From assembly GCA_035048485.1 (NCBI GenBank), contig CM068590.1:10529329-10593328 (forward strand): a stretch of DNA of 64,000 nt, in the 5' to 3' direction. Numbering within the stretch: position 1 is the stretch's first letter; the number at the start of each line of letters is the position of its first letter. This document shows, piece after piece, positions 10,686-22,600 of this stretch. Position numbers and translations under genes: made by a program. This stretch comes from Pteria penguin. Lineage: Eukaryota > Mollusca > Bivalvia > Pterioida > Pteriidae. The notes below the pieces were generated by a model. The model saw only the letters and a list, made by a program, of their open reading frames with translations. It did not search any database and had not been told where the DNA came from.

Positions 10686-13600
10686 GTAAGAATATTCCCA
10701 ATTTCGTTTGTTTTAGTTTTAGGTCAGGTCAAAACTCTGTAACTTATATGGTGAGGCAACTGTCAGATACATTAAAAAGTTATTAAGACCTTTGTAGCAG
10801 ACCCACCCAAAAAGCAGAGAGAGATCTTTAACTTGTCAACTTTTACCATGGCAAGGGACCTCAGTTTTTATTTTCTTATCTGGAAAACAGAAAATGAAAG
10901 TACCATAGATAGGTCTCTAGCATTGGACATCTTTGCCCTAAAGCAAACACTAGCTACTGAGCCATGCTGGGTTTCTGTTTATACAGTCAAACTTTGATAT
11001 TTCTAACGCTGATATCTTGAATACCGGAGATATCTCAAATTCGAACATCAGTCTAAAAAAAATCCTTCATATTATGATTAAATTCATTTGGGATGCTTTA
11101 AACACTGATGTGTCGAATACCATGCTTATCTCAAATACATTTTCAAGTCCTGAAGTTCATATTTACCTGGTTTATCTCAAAGTTGGCTTCTTATCGGCAG
11201 TTTCCCTCACGGCATTTGACTGTATTGATAAATGAAACCCAAGTTGAGTTGCACAATTCCAAGGGATCTAACAAGCAGATCAAACATTTAAAGCTGCATA
11301 AGGCTCAGAGTTAAAATTATAGTTTCTTTTAGTGTACTCTAACACTGATAAGACAAATTTCTCGGCTTACCATTATTGGAAGTCCTGATTCAAGTGTACT
11401 GAAATCAATTTCTTGATAATTTAAGCTTTTTATCTTGCTTACTTCACATTTGACTTATTGATAGTAAATTGTACTTGTGTTTCTGGTCACCTGCCTGTCC
11501 CTTTGTTAAGTTAAGAGTTTATTTTTCCACAAAAGTAAAAAAAAAAAAAAGGTTTTTTTCTAGATATCCATAGTGAAAAATTGTTAAAAAGTCTTATAAC
11601 TGGGTGGTCCAGAACAATAAAGCTTAGATAATTTAGTGCAAAAAAATAAGGATTTATTTGGTAAAGAGATTTTTTATGTTTTAAGTTTCACCTTTTTGTT
11701 TGCAGAATGTGTACAAAGAAGTTGATCCTAAGGTCCAGAAAATGTTTTACTCTGCTCGAGCCCCTTTAAATGCTGACTCCGAGAGTAAAGTAAAGATCTT
11801 GTATGGAACACAAACAGGGAAATCATTAGTAAGTAGTGAAACATGTATTGAGTTTCGTAAATTCAGAAATGTTTCGTTTCCTAATGTTTCCAATTTATTG
11901 GATATAAATAAAATAAATGTGTAATCATTTGTCTTATTTTGTAACCCATCTCCGTGAATTTAACTGTTGTTTTTCATTTGTTTAAAATCACAGTATACTT
12001 GATGCTCTTATCCAGGGGAATTGATCAATCGTTCTGAGGCAGTGCATCATACAGACACCATCACTATTAAAGTGAAATAATCAAACAAATTCTGTCACCA
12101 ATAAATAAAAGAAATTATTGACATGAGGAAAACAAAAAAAAAAACTATTGAAGGAAATTTCTGATTTTCACATATTTTGTTATTAATTTCAGCAATTTGC
12201 AGAAATTTTGAAGAAAGATCTTGAGCACCAGGGTTATCATTGCAAAATAGTGAACCTGAAAGATTACGATCCAGACGACAAACTGTCAGAAGAGGTATGT
12301 TACTGTGGAAGTAGTCAAAATGCTAGATGTTTCTACGTAATGTATATAAATAAATTGTACATTAAACATCTTCCAAATATGTAATTTTACCACTGATATA
12401 TTTATTGCAGGGAGGGAAAATAAAATGCCTATTGCTAATTGTCTCCACGTACACAGAGGGATCCCCACCAGAGGGCTCTGAATGGTTCTATAAATGGCTG
12501 AGAGAAACTGCGGCAGACTTCCGTGTGCAGAAGACCCTGCTCAGTGGATTGAAATACAGTGTGTTTGGATTGGGAAACTCTCTCTATTCAGAGCATTATA
12601 ATGAGGTATTATTGAGCCAAATTCATAGAAACATTGTATTAATAAGACTATGTAGAAAAATATCAGAATGCTTCAGAATTATAGACATTGATAGTTTTTG
12701 TACCCCCACCCCGGCAAAGGAAGTTTGGGGTATATAGGAATCACACTATCTGTCTTGTCAGTCTGTCCATCTGTAATTCTGTAAACAAATGTCTCTTACA
12801 GTATAAGGGATAGGGCTTTCATGCTTCACACACACATTCCCCATTAAAAAGTACTACATTTTAACACCTAGACATTTGACCTAATGACTTTGACCTTGAC
12901 CTTTGGTCTAGTAATGATAATTTAGTTCAGAAAGCAGACTTTTCTTATAATGTATGAAACAAGGGTTTCATATTTCACACACCCATTATGAATCATAGAT
13001 TATTCACCAAAACAGTTCCAGAGGTATAAATACACTTTATCCTATTCCAAATTTGTTGCTATAGGGCAATTAGTAGAGTTCATGTTCAAACATTTAGTAT
13101 ATTTTTATTTTCAAAAATACAGTTTTTAAAACCTGTCTTTATGTGGTCATTAGGTAGAAAAAAAATGGGAAAGGAAAGTGTTGTGTATCATATTGAAAGA
13201 TTACGACCAGGGAGAAAAAAATCAGCAGTTATAGAGATGGATGTAGGTGTTATGGACAGCAGGTTTCAGATTTAAAATTATCGGAAATCAAGTCTTCTGT
13301 AAATCATGGAAAAATATATATTTATACTGACAAAATTGACATATTAAGAAAGGTATAGCCACAAAACAAACTACTGGAAATGGTGCATGCTATGATCAGA
13401 CATTTTCTTTTTGAGTATCTCAGACAGTAGTAAAATGTGATTTTAAATTCATTTCAAGACAGAATTAATGAAAATGACAAGTGTCGATCATGAGCATGAT
13501 ATATGACCATGAGGAAGCAAGGTTGTCAATTTGGCGAGGTTAATTCTAAATGAGGTCAGGTTGAGGTTGAAATGACAGGGTAACAAGTGTGTAAGTAGAG

Positions 13601-16600
13601 TGATGCAGGGAAAGAATGTTGCAGCTTTAATTACCGAAAATGGATGAAAAAAATAGATCAAGATGGTTTTATTGTTATTTTTGATTGGATGTGATGTGCA
13701 TGTACAAAATTTAAAATAGGCTGTAACATAGACCTGTGAGATATTGATTAAAAGGTCTAGGAAAGTAGATCTAACAAAAATGATAAATGTAGTTTATTTT
13801 CTGTAACTATAGTAGACAACAGCAAAAACGATAAAACAATAGCTGTGTGATGTCACCATTACAGATTGGGAGAAATATAGATCAGTGGCTCAATGCATTA
13901 TCAGGTACCCGGCTTTCACCCATAGGACTTGGAGACGAAAATGTAGCCGCAAGCAAAATGGGAGGTTTGTAACAAAATTTTCTTGAAAATTATAAGAATT
14001 ATTGATTGAATGATGAATATGAAGTGTTTTGTCAGACAACCCAGTACAGAAATCTAATGGCTATCATGATGTGATTATTAGCCTGACATGTTAATCACAC
14101 ATATCATAATTTATGTAAAATATAAAAGGCTTTCAGAAAGTACTTGGTACATAGAGGGTTTACACAGCATAAAAAACAACTGGTTTCAGTTTGAAGTATC
14201 CCCAAGGTAAACTGATGGATACAGAAATGACTGAAAATGGTACACATAAGGTGGTTTCTGTCATAGAAACTAGAGTAACAGGCGGAAACCAGGGTATTTT
14301 CCTTCGTTTAAATTGAGATATTTATGGTAAATATGTAAATACACCTAATAAGTATATAATTTGTTTTCTAATATCTTTGACTCATTACTGTAACTCAATG
14401 TCAGTCTATAGGTACATGTATGAAATTCCTGTGTAGGAATTTTTATGCCTCTGGAATCAAAGATTTGGCGGCATCTGGCTTATAACTTGACTTCAACTAT
14501 TTGTCTGTCTGCTTGTCCATTTGTCTGTGGCAAAAATCTTTAACAATGCACATAACTTTTCAGCTGTTAGGGATAGAGCTTTCATGTTTCACATGCATAT
14601 TTCTTGTCACAAGACCTTTCAGTTGGTACTATAGTTTTTGAACTCGATACCTTGACAATGACCTTTGACTTACATTTCAAAAACTTTAACATTGGGTATG
14701 AATGATAAGTGATAAGGCTTTCATATTTCACATGTGTATGCCTTGTGACAAGACCTTTCCATTGGTACCTGAATTTTGACCTTGTGACCTTGACCTTGGA
14801 GTTTGACTTTGTTTCAGGATAACAGTTTATACTGACAAAGTTCCCACCAGGGGCATTCATATTTCACAAAACAGCAGGGTTTTTTTTTATTAAAGTTATT
14901 ATCTTCTGTATAAATTTGTTATTAGCCTACCTGTATGTAACATGTCTATTTATCTGTGATCTAGGTATGGAGGCTGATTTTGAGGCATGGAAAAAATTAC
15001 TCCTGTCAAAATTGAAAAATTCAGAAAATGAAAGTGAACAAAAAGAAGAAGCAGAGGCTAAAGTAGAGACTGTAACAGCATGTAAGAAGGGAGATAAGTC
15101 CTGTAACAATCAGTGCCAATGCAAAGAGGATAAAGTTAGTGAGGAGGTAGGTAATATAAGGGAAAACAAATAGATTTGCTGAGGTCAAATAAAAGTAAAA
15201 GCAGATGGAGGGTAATAAGTTTGCTTGATTTTATTTTTGATGTTCTGACATGTGTACCTCAATTTCTATGTGGGAAACAGACTTTGATTTAACATGTTAG
15301 CAGAACCAGGAAAGCAATGTATTCCAACAATGTACTTGTCAGAAACAATCAAATATTGTTTGTTTATCTCCACTCTACTTCTCTTATGACTAAGATATTG
15401 TTCACTATTCGATATTGTCTCTGATTTCCTCATTGCCATATTTAATTAAATGTTTTTGCAATATACAAAGTAACAGTAGAACTCTTTTAAATAGTGACAA
15501 AATGTTTCAAGAAATAAATGAAAATTTATCTTGGTTATATAACTTATTATATATTACTAAAATTTAAGAATTATTTTACACATAAATTATAGTTGTAGGG
15601 AAGAAAATTGAATTTTGTAGTAAAACAAGTACATGTAGCTGGGATGAGTTGAGGATGATATATTGTGGTTAATACATGCCTGGCTGTGACTATCTCAAGG
15701 AAAATTGATAAAACAAAAACTGAATCTAAATAGTCTTTATCATATTTTATCATTCAGTCTGACCATCAAAGTAGTTTTGGAAATTGAATCATTGATTATT
15801 ATTTTATGTCTGTCCACGGTTATTTCACATAAATGGTAACGGCATCTGCCTGATGCATTGCATAGAAATATGTACCTTTGCAACAGACCCGCCCGAAGCA
15901 ATGAGGCCACACGTATATTGACAAGGGACCCCTTTTTTACTGTCTCATCCGAAAGACATGACACAGGTGTACCCATGGCGGGAGTCAAACCCAGTACCTT
16001 TTGGTCATGAGCTGAGCCTTTCATCCATTGAGCCACACTGGCTTTAGTGTTGGAAAAATTAGAAGTAAAATGAATTGAAATAAATCCTGAGTGTCTTATA
16101 TACCTCTAGGAATATTATGAGACCACATCAGAGGAGGAGGAGGACTATGAAGAGGAAGGTGGAGAGGATATGGCAGGAGGAGAGGGAGGAGTTCTAGTTG
16201 ATGTCGAGGACTTGGGCAAAGTCATGAACTCAATGAAGAAAGCTAAGGTAAGTCTGCAAGTAGATACTGTATACATCTAGGGATAAACCTCTGCTTGATG
16301 TAAAATTCCATTCAAACAACAACTAGGGACATTTATCATCCCACTCTGCTCTTCGACCACTTATGAACTGAGGTATTGTACAACCAAGAGACATGATCCA
16401 AGGGCTGTAAGTATCCCTTCCATTTACAGCTAAAGTTGTTGAATGTAAGTTATTGACCATGTCAGGTTACAGGTATAGAATATTAATTGTTCCCACTTTA
16501 ATGTGACTGAATTTTAGTAGAGAAAGTTGAAAGTAGGGTGTTTGTTGTACAATAGCATAGTCATAAATTAGCATAGCTTGCATCTGGCCATCATAGGCAT

Positions 16601-19600
16601 GTTTAATGTTGTAATTGAATGAATTAGTCATGATTTAATGTAGCCATGAATTAGTATAGTCATGAATTAGTGTAGTCATGAATTAGTGTATCCATGAATT
16701 AGTGTAGTCAGGAATGAGTGTAGTGATGAATAAATGTATTCATGAGTGTACATAGTCATGAATTAGTGTAACCATCATTTAGCATGTATTGTATTAGTGA
16801 GATTATGAATTAGTGTAGTCATGAATTTGTGAAGTTATGAATTAGTGTAGTCATGAATTAGTGAAGTTAATATGTATTTGTGTAGTCATCAATTAGTATA
16901 TTCATGAATTAATGAGTCATGAATAGCACATGTTATAGCACAAACTCCACTAAAATAAGTAAAAATGAGGGGGTTTTTTTATTTGTAGTTTTATTGTCAT
17001 ATTCGCTTATTTACTTTTCAATTACTACAGGTGAGAAGGAAAAAAGAAGAGGAAGCCAGCAAGACAGGGGAGCCACGGGAGATGGTTACACCTATGTTAA
17101 AGAAAGCTCTAGAGAAACAGGGTTATAGATTGATAGGATCACATTCAGGAGTCAAGCTCTGCAGATGGACCAAGGTATTTCAATATTTAATTTGCATGTA
17201 CAGTGGTATATAGATATGTCATGAGAATACACAGATCAAGTTTGAATATAGGTCAGGTCGGATAATTTTCATCAGAGTTATGCCCCTTGGACTGAAAAAA
17301 TTTCCAGAAATTCAGAATTTTTGCTCATTATCTCAGTTTTATGTGGACATTTTGAATGGAAATCCAGATATATGATGATAATACGCAGGACACGTTCACT
17401 TGTTGTTTTGGTCGATTAGATTTAAACATTTCAAGAAATTCACAGATTCCAGTGGCGGATCCAGGATTTCCGAAAAGGGGGGCCCCACACATGTATTAGC
17501 CAAATGACTTAGCTATTTTTGGCGCCAAATCTGATTTTTCACTAGTAAATATATGGCCAAAGGGGGGGGGGGTGGCCCCCCTCTAAATCCGCCACTGGAT
17601 TCTGCTCATTATCTCAGTCATACATGGACATTTGAATGTGAATTCGCTATGTATATATATATCATGATATAATATATAATATGCAGGTCAAGTCAGTATT
17701 TGATTCCGGTTGATTCTAAATAAGTCATAGTTGCTTTCGTTTTTACTGCAATAAAGTTGTGCAGTTATTCCAATACATAATTATAAACAGTTTCTTGTTA
17801 CAATCAATGAAATGAAAAAGTGTTACAAGTTTTCCTTTTAAAGTATGTAAGTATATTGTGGATGAGATTGTGACTGGTACAAGGATATTTTGATGTGAAA
17901 TTACCTGACATCCTCCATCTCTCAAGTTGACTATCAGTCCTTTCATTTATTTTTGACATCATTGTACTCTTTTCATATATTTTATTTTCTAGGTGTAGGT
18001 TGTCTATAACAGTGCAGATTTAATATGTTTTTCATATGATTTTAAGGAAAAAAGGGGTTAATGTAATAAAAAAAAATGGAAGCACTATAAATTAATTAAT
18101 CTTTATGATTTTGTTAAATGAAGAAGGAAGAGTGTTGCATTTATACATTCAAGTTTACCTGACAAATTTAAATGAAATTGGACTGGTAATACTCATTCCC
18201 TAACATGCATGTTATTGTTCTGCTGGATCAGACAGATGAAGGTATTCTAGGGTGGAACAAAGTAGTTTTAGAATACTGTCTTTTGGGAATGGTTTGGTTC
18301 CTCTCAGAGGTTTAATTTTCAACGTCTTTTTCAATTTTGTAATCTTTACTGAAATCATGTATTCTTTTGTTTATTGTTTCATTATTAAATGACTCATACT
18401 GAATGCAAATGTATACTTATAATCCAATCCGTCATTACATTTTTCAAATTAAAAAGATAAATTTATACTTCTCAATTGCAAGTGAAAAGAGAGGTAGGAA
18501 GTTATATATTGGTAAATATGCATATATTAGACTTTAGAAGAAGCATTGAAGGGACTTTGATGAAACTTGATTTTATACTTCCTTACAAGTGTTGTTGTTT
18601 TCTACCTGGTCCAACCAAGACCATAATAAAAAAATTCCTAGCGAACCCCGACTTTTCATGCCCACACAATTTTTTTTTTCATATAACATTTTGAAAATTA
18701 TATAACCGACCAGAAATATCCTGTGTTTTGTCCATTTCCATTATAGATACAGGTATATAGATTTTGTTTTTATTAATTTTGTTGAATTTGTGATTTTGTG
18801 TTATTTTTAGATTGACAGGAAATCAAATGAAACTACAAAAGCTTAACAATGTTATTATTTAGTGTTAGCCAGCCTGGGTCAATTTAATTTTATTCAATGT
18901 CCAGTTTCAGTGGAAAAATTAAGAAATAAGAAAAAAAAATTCCCCCCACCCCCAAGTTTTTTGAAAAGTTGGACGAGAGTCTTAGAATCTAGCAATTTTT
19001 ATACGTCCATCATAAGACAGGATGTATTTTGTTGTCTGTGCGTCATGTTTTCCGGACTTTTTTCTGCAGTCTTTCAAGATATTGGATTGAAACTTGGCAT
19101 ATAACTTTATATCAACGAGGGTCAGTACCAGTTGGCATTTGGGTATGATTGCTTTGGTTTTGCTAGACTCACGACTCTTGAACTTAGAAATTTTCAAGGA
19201 TTTTACAGTTTTCCAGACTTTTTTCTGCAGTCTTTAAAGGTATTGGATTGAAACTTCTTATATTACTTTACATCATTCAGGATCAGTGCCAGATGCATTT
19301 GGGTATGATTGCTCAGGTTTTGCCAGAGTTATGGCCCTTGAACTTAGAAATTTCCAAAGATTTTACAGTTTTACAGAATTTTTTCTGCAGTCTTTAAAGG
19401 TATCGGATTAAAACTTGGTATATTACTTTCTATCAATAAGGGTCAGTACCAATTCACATTTGGGTATCATTGCTTTGGATTTCTAGAGCTATGCCCCTTG
19501 AACTTAGAAATCTTCAAGGATTTTACAGTTTTCTGGATTTCTTTATTTCTGTTTCAAGGTATTGGATTGTAATTTAGCCATTCATTCAAACTGATCCCCT

Positions 19601-22600
19601 TCAAGCTAAGTGACGGGTGTATTATGCCATGCTAGGCATTGCTCTTGTTTTACATGTATTATGGCCTAAAGTTGGAAATAAATACTGAAGGATACCCCAT
19701 TGCTGGTTTGAGAAACTTTTAAAAAGGCTGATTGTGTTTTAAAAAAGGTTATTATTTATGAAGGCTTTTGCAAATTTTTTAATTTGGACTTTGTTAATTA
19801 TTTTGAAATATGGTTGTTTGTCTGTCTGTAGTTTGTCTTTCTGTGACAAAAAATTTAACATCAAAACTGTTATGAACATATCTTTAACATTTATCTTAAA
19901 TTGTAATTAGTAAGTGATACAGTTTTGATATTTCACATATCTCTTTAAAGTCCTTTTGTTGAAACTAAAAATAGCTGGGGCAATGACTGTGTCCTTTGAC
20001 CCAGTGTTCAAATATCTTAACAATGACTGCCTTTTGGGGGCATTTTGTTGTACGAACACATCTTGTGTATGCGATCAGTCAGTTAAGACTCGATCAAGTC
20101 ACGTTGGTGTAAAGCTTGAATAAGCTATATGTATAAGTAATTTGCACCACCGTAAAGTTTGATTCTTGTGTATTCATGATTCATACAAGACCTTGAAAAT
20201 TAAAAGATTGAACCTAGAGTCAGTACTTGAGAAAGGGAAACTATTGCAGTCAAATCTAAAAATTGATAAGGCAATATTTTCAATGTTTAAACATTTGCAT
20301 GATTGAGTGATCACAATTTTGTAATAAGGTCTTTATGTTCCCTGCAAAGCAAAATGTCATACAGGGATGAATTTGTCCATTTCCTGTCTGTATATCCATC
20401 TGTCTAGAAAGTGTCATACATTTTAAAAATGGACATGAGGTGACACTTGTACTTTTGACCTTCAAGTTGTACTAAAGTCAATAAACTGCGTTCGGGCTTG
20501 TCATGATTCATTTAAACTTTTATTTAAGATGCTGTGATGGAAATATTTCATTCATTTAATTCTGACAGTAACTTCTTTTTATACATCTTATTTGTAGTCT
20601 ATGTTACGAGGAAGGGGAGGCTGTTACAAGCACACATTTTACGGAATAGAAAGTCATCGCTGTATGGAGACCACACCCAGTCTAGCATGTGCCAATAAAT
20701 GTGTCTTCTGCTGGAGGTTTGTATAGAGAACATACCCAGTCTGGCATGTACCAAGAGTGTGTGTATGTGTTTTTTTTAGGAAGAGCATAATTTTGTGAAT
20801 CAGTATGTAAGAGCATTAAATTATCAATAATATATCTTCTATTAGATCACTATTTTTACAAGTGAACTCCTCCTGAGAATGTCTGTAAATGAGTCTTCTG
20901 CTAGAGCATTAATTTTGATCTTTATTTGCATTTACATAAATAAATATTTTTAACAGTGCCAGAATAATCTTTAGATGGGTACAAACAGTTACTGTTGGCT
21001 TATTAATACAAACTGTTGTATTTGGTATAGTGTGCCGTATAAGTACCATTTACTTGTGTCCAGCCTTACTTAAGACCTAAGCAATTGATAAATGATATAG
21101 GTGACCTTTCAGCCACTATCGGATTCAGTTTATGAACTTCTGTCTTTGTAAAATGTATCACGTCACATGTTTTATGCAGGTAGGCATGTTACATTAGATG
21201 TTAATCATTTTTGGTGTTTTGCAGGCATCACACCAATCCAGTCGGCACAGAATGGAGATGGAAGATGGATGATGCTGATACAGTATACGAAGGAGCCTTA
21301 CAGAACCATGTGGGTCTTATCAAGCAATTCAAAGGTAGGTTGTTACAGTCAACAGTGGTGAATTCACAACCAGGTGGGAGGTGTCAAGTAGTCTATAACC
21401 AGAGGGTTAAATAGTTAGCAGTGGGGTATACACAACCATGTGAGTCATGTCATGTAGTCTATAACCAGAGGGTTAAATAGTTAGCAGTGGTGTATACACA
21501 ACCATGTGAGTCATGTCATGTAGTCTATAACCAGAGGGTTAAATAGTTCGCAGTGGTGTATACACAACCATTTGAGTCGTGTCAAGTAGTCTATAACCAG
21601 AGGGTGAAATAGTTATGTGGGTCATGTCAAATACTCCAAAGGCAGAGGGTTACATCATGTACATTGTTAACAATCATTAAATTTTATTAAGAACCATGTG
21701 GTTCTCTGATAAAACAGTTCAAATAAAGGAGTCACATCTGATCTTAACTTAGAACATTTTTTGAATCATTAATTGATATGCAAAAGTAACCATAATAGGA
21801 AACTCATTTGGCCGAGTGATTTTCATATCCTCAAGTAATCACTGTGGGGCATGAATGATATGAATGTCTCTGTTATGTCAGTAACCTCTGCTTTCCTCCT
21901 TTTGAGTATAAAATAACTGTGCTAAAATACATGCAGGTACAGAAGTACTGATGCAGATTATTGGTACATACATGTTATATTTTGTTTTATCACATACAGG
22001 TGTTCCAGGGGTGAAACCAGACAGATTTGCTGAAGGTCTCGAGCCCAAGCATTGTGCGTTGTCGTTAGTAGGAGAACCCATCATGTATCCCGAGATTAAC
22101 AAGTTTGTAGATTTGCTACATCAGAAAGGAATCTCTACTTTCCTGGTTACCAATGCTCAATTCCCGGATGCCATCAGGTAAGGAGGGCTGTTAGTATGGG
22201 AGATGTGCTATATCCTGGATGTAACGGTCATAACTGACAGTAGGTCCTGGAGAGGTTGCTTGTTCTTTGACTTCACGTCACAGTTGTTTTTCATATAAAG
22301 ATGAGGCATGTGCTGTGTGTATCCCACATAGAGTTTTGCCTGTTGATTCACCTGAAGTAGTGAGGGATCTTTTGAATTTGTCTACACTGACATGAGACCT
22401 TTTTTTTAATATCCTTCTGATTGATTGATTGATTTTTGTTTTACGTCACTCCATATCTTTACATATATGGTGACGACATTGCATAGAAATTTAGACCTTT
22501 ACAACGGACCAAGCCTAGCATGACACAGGACCTCACTTTTTACTGTCTCATCTGAAAGACAGAACACTGTTGTGCCACAGCATGAGCTGTACCTGGCACT

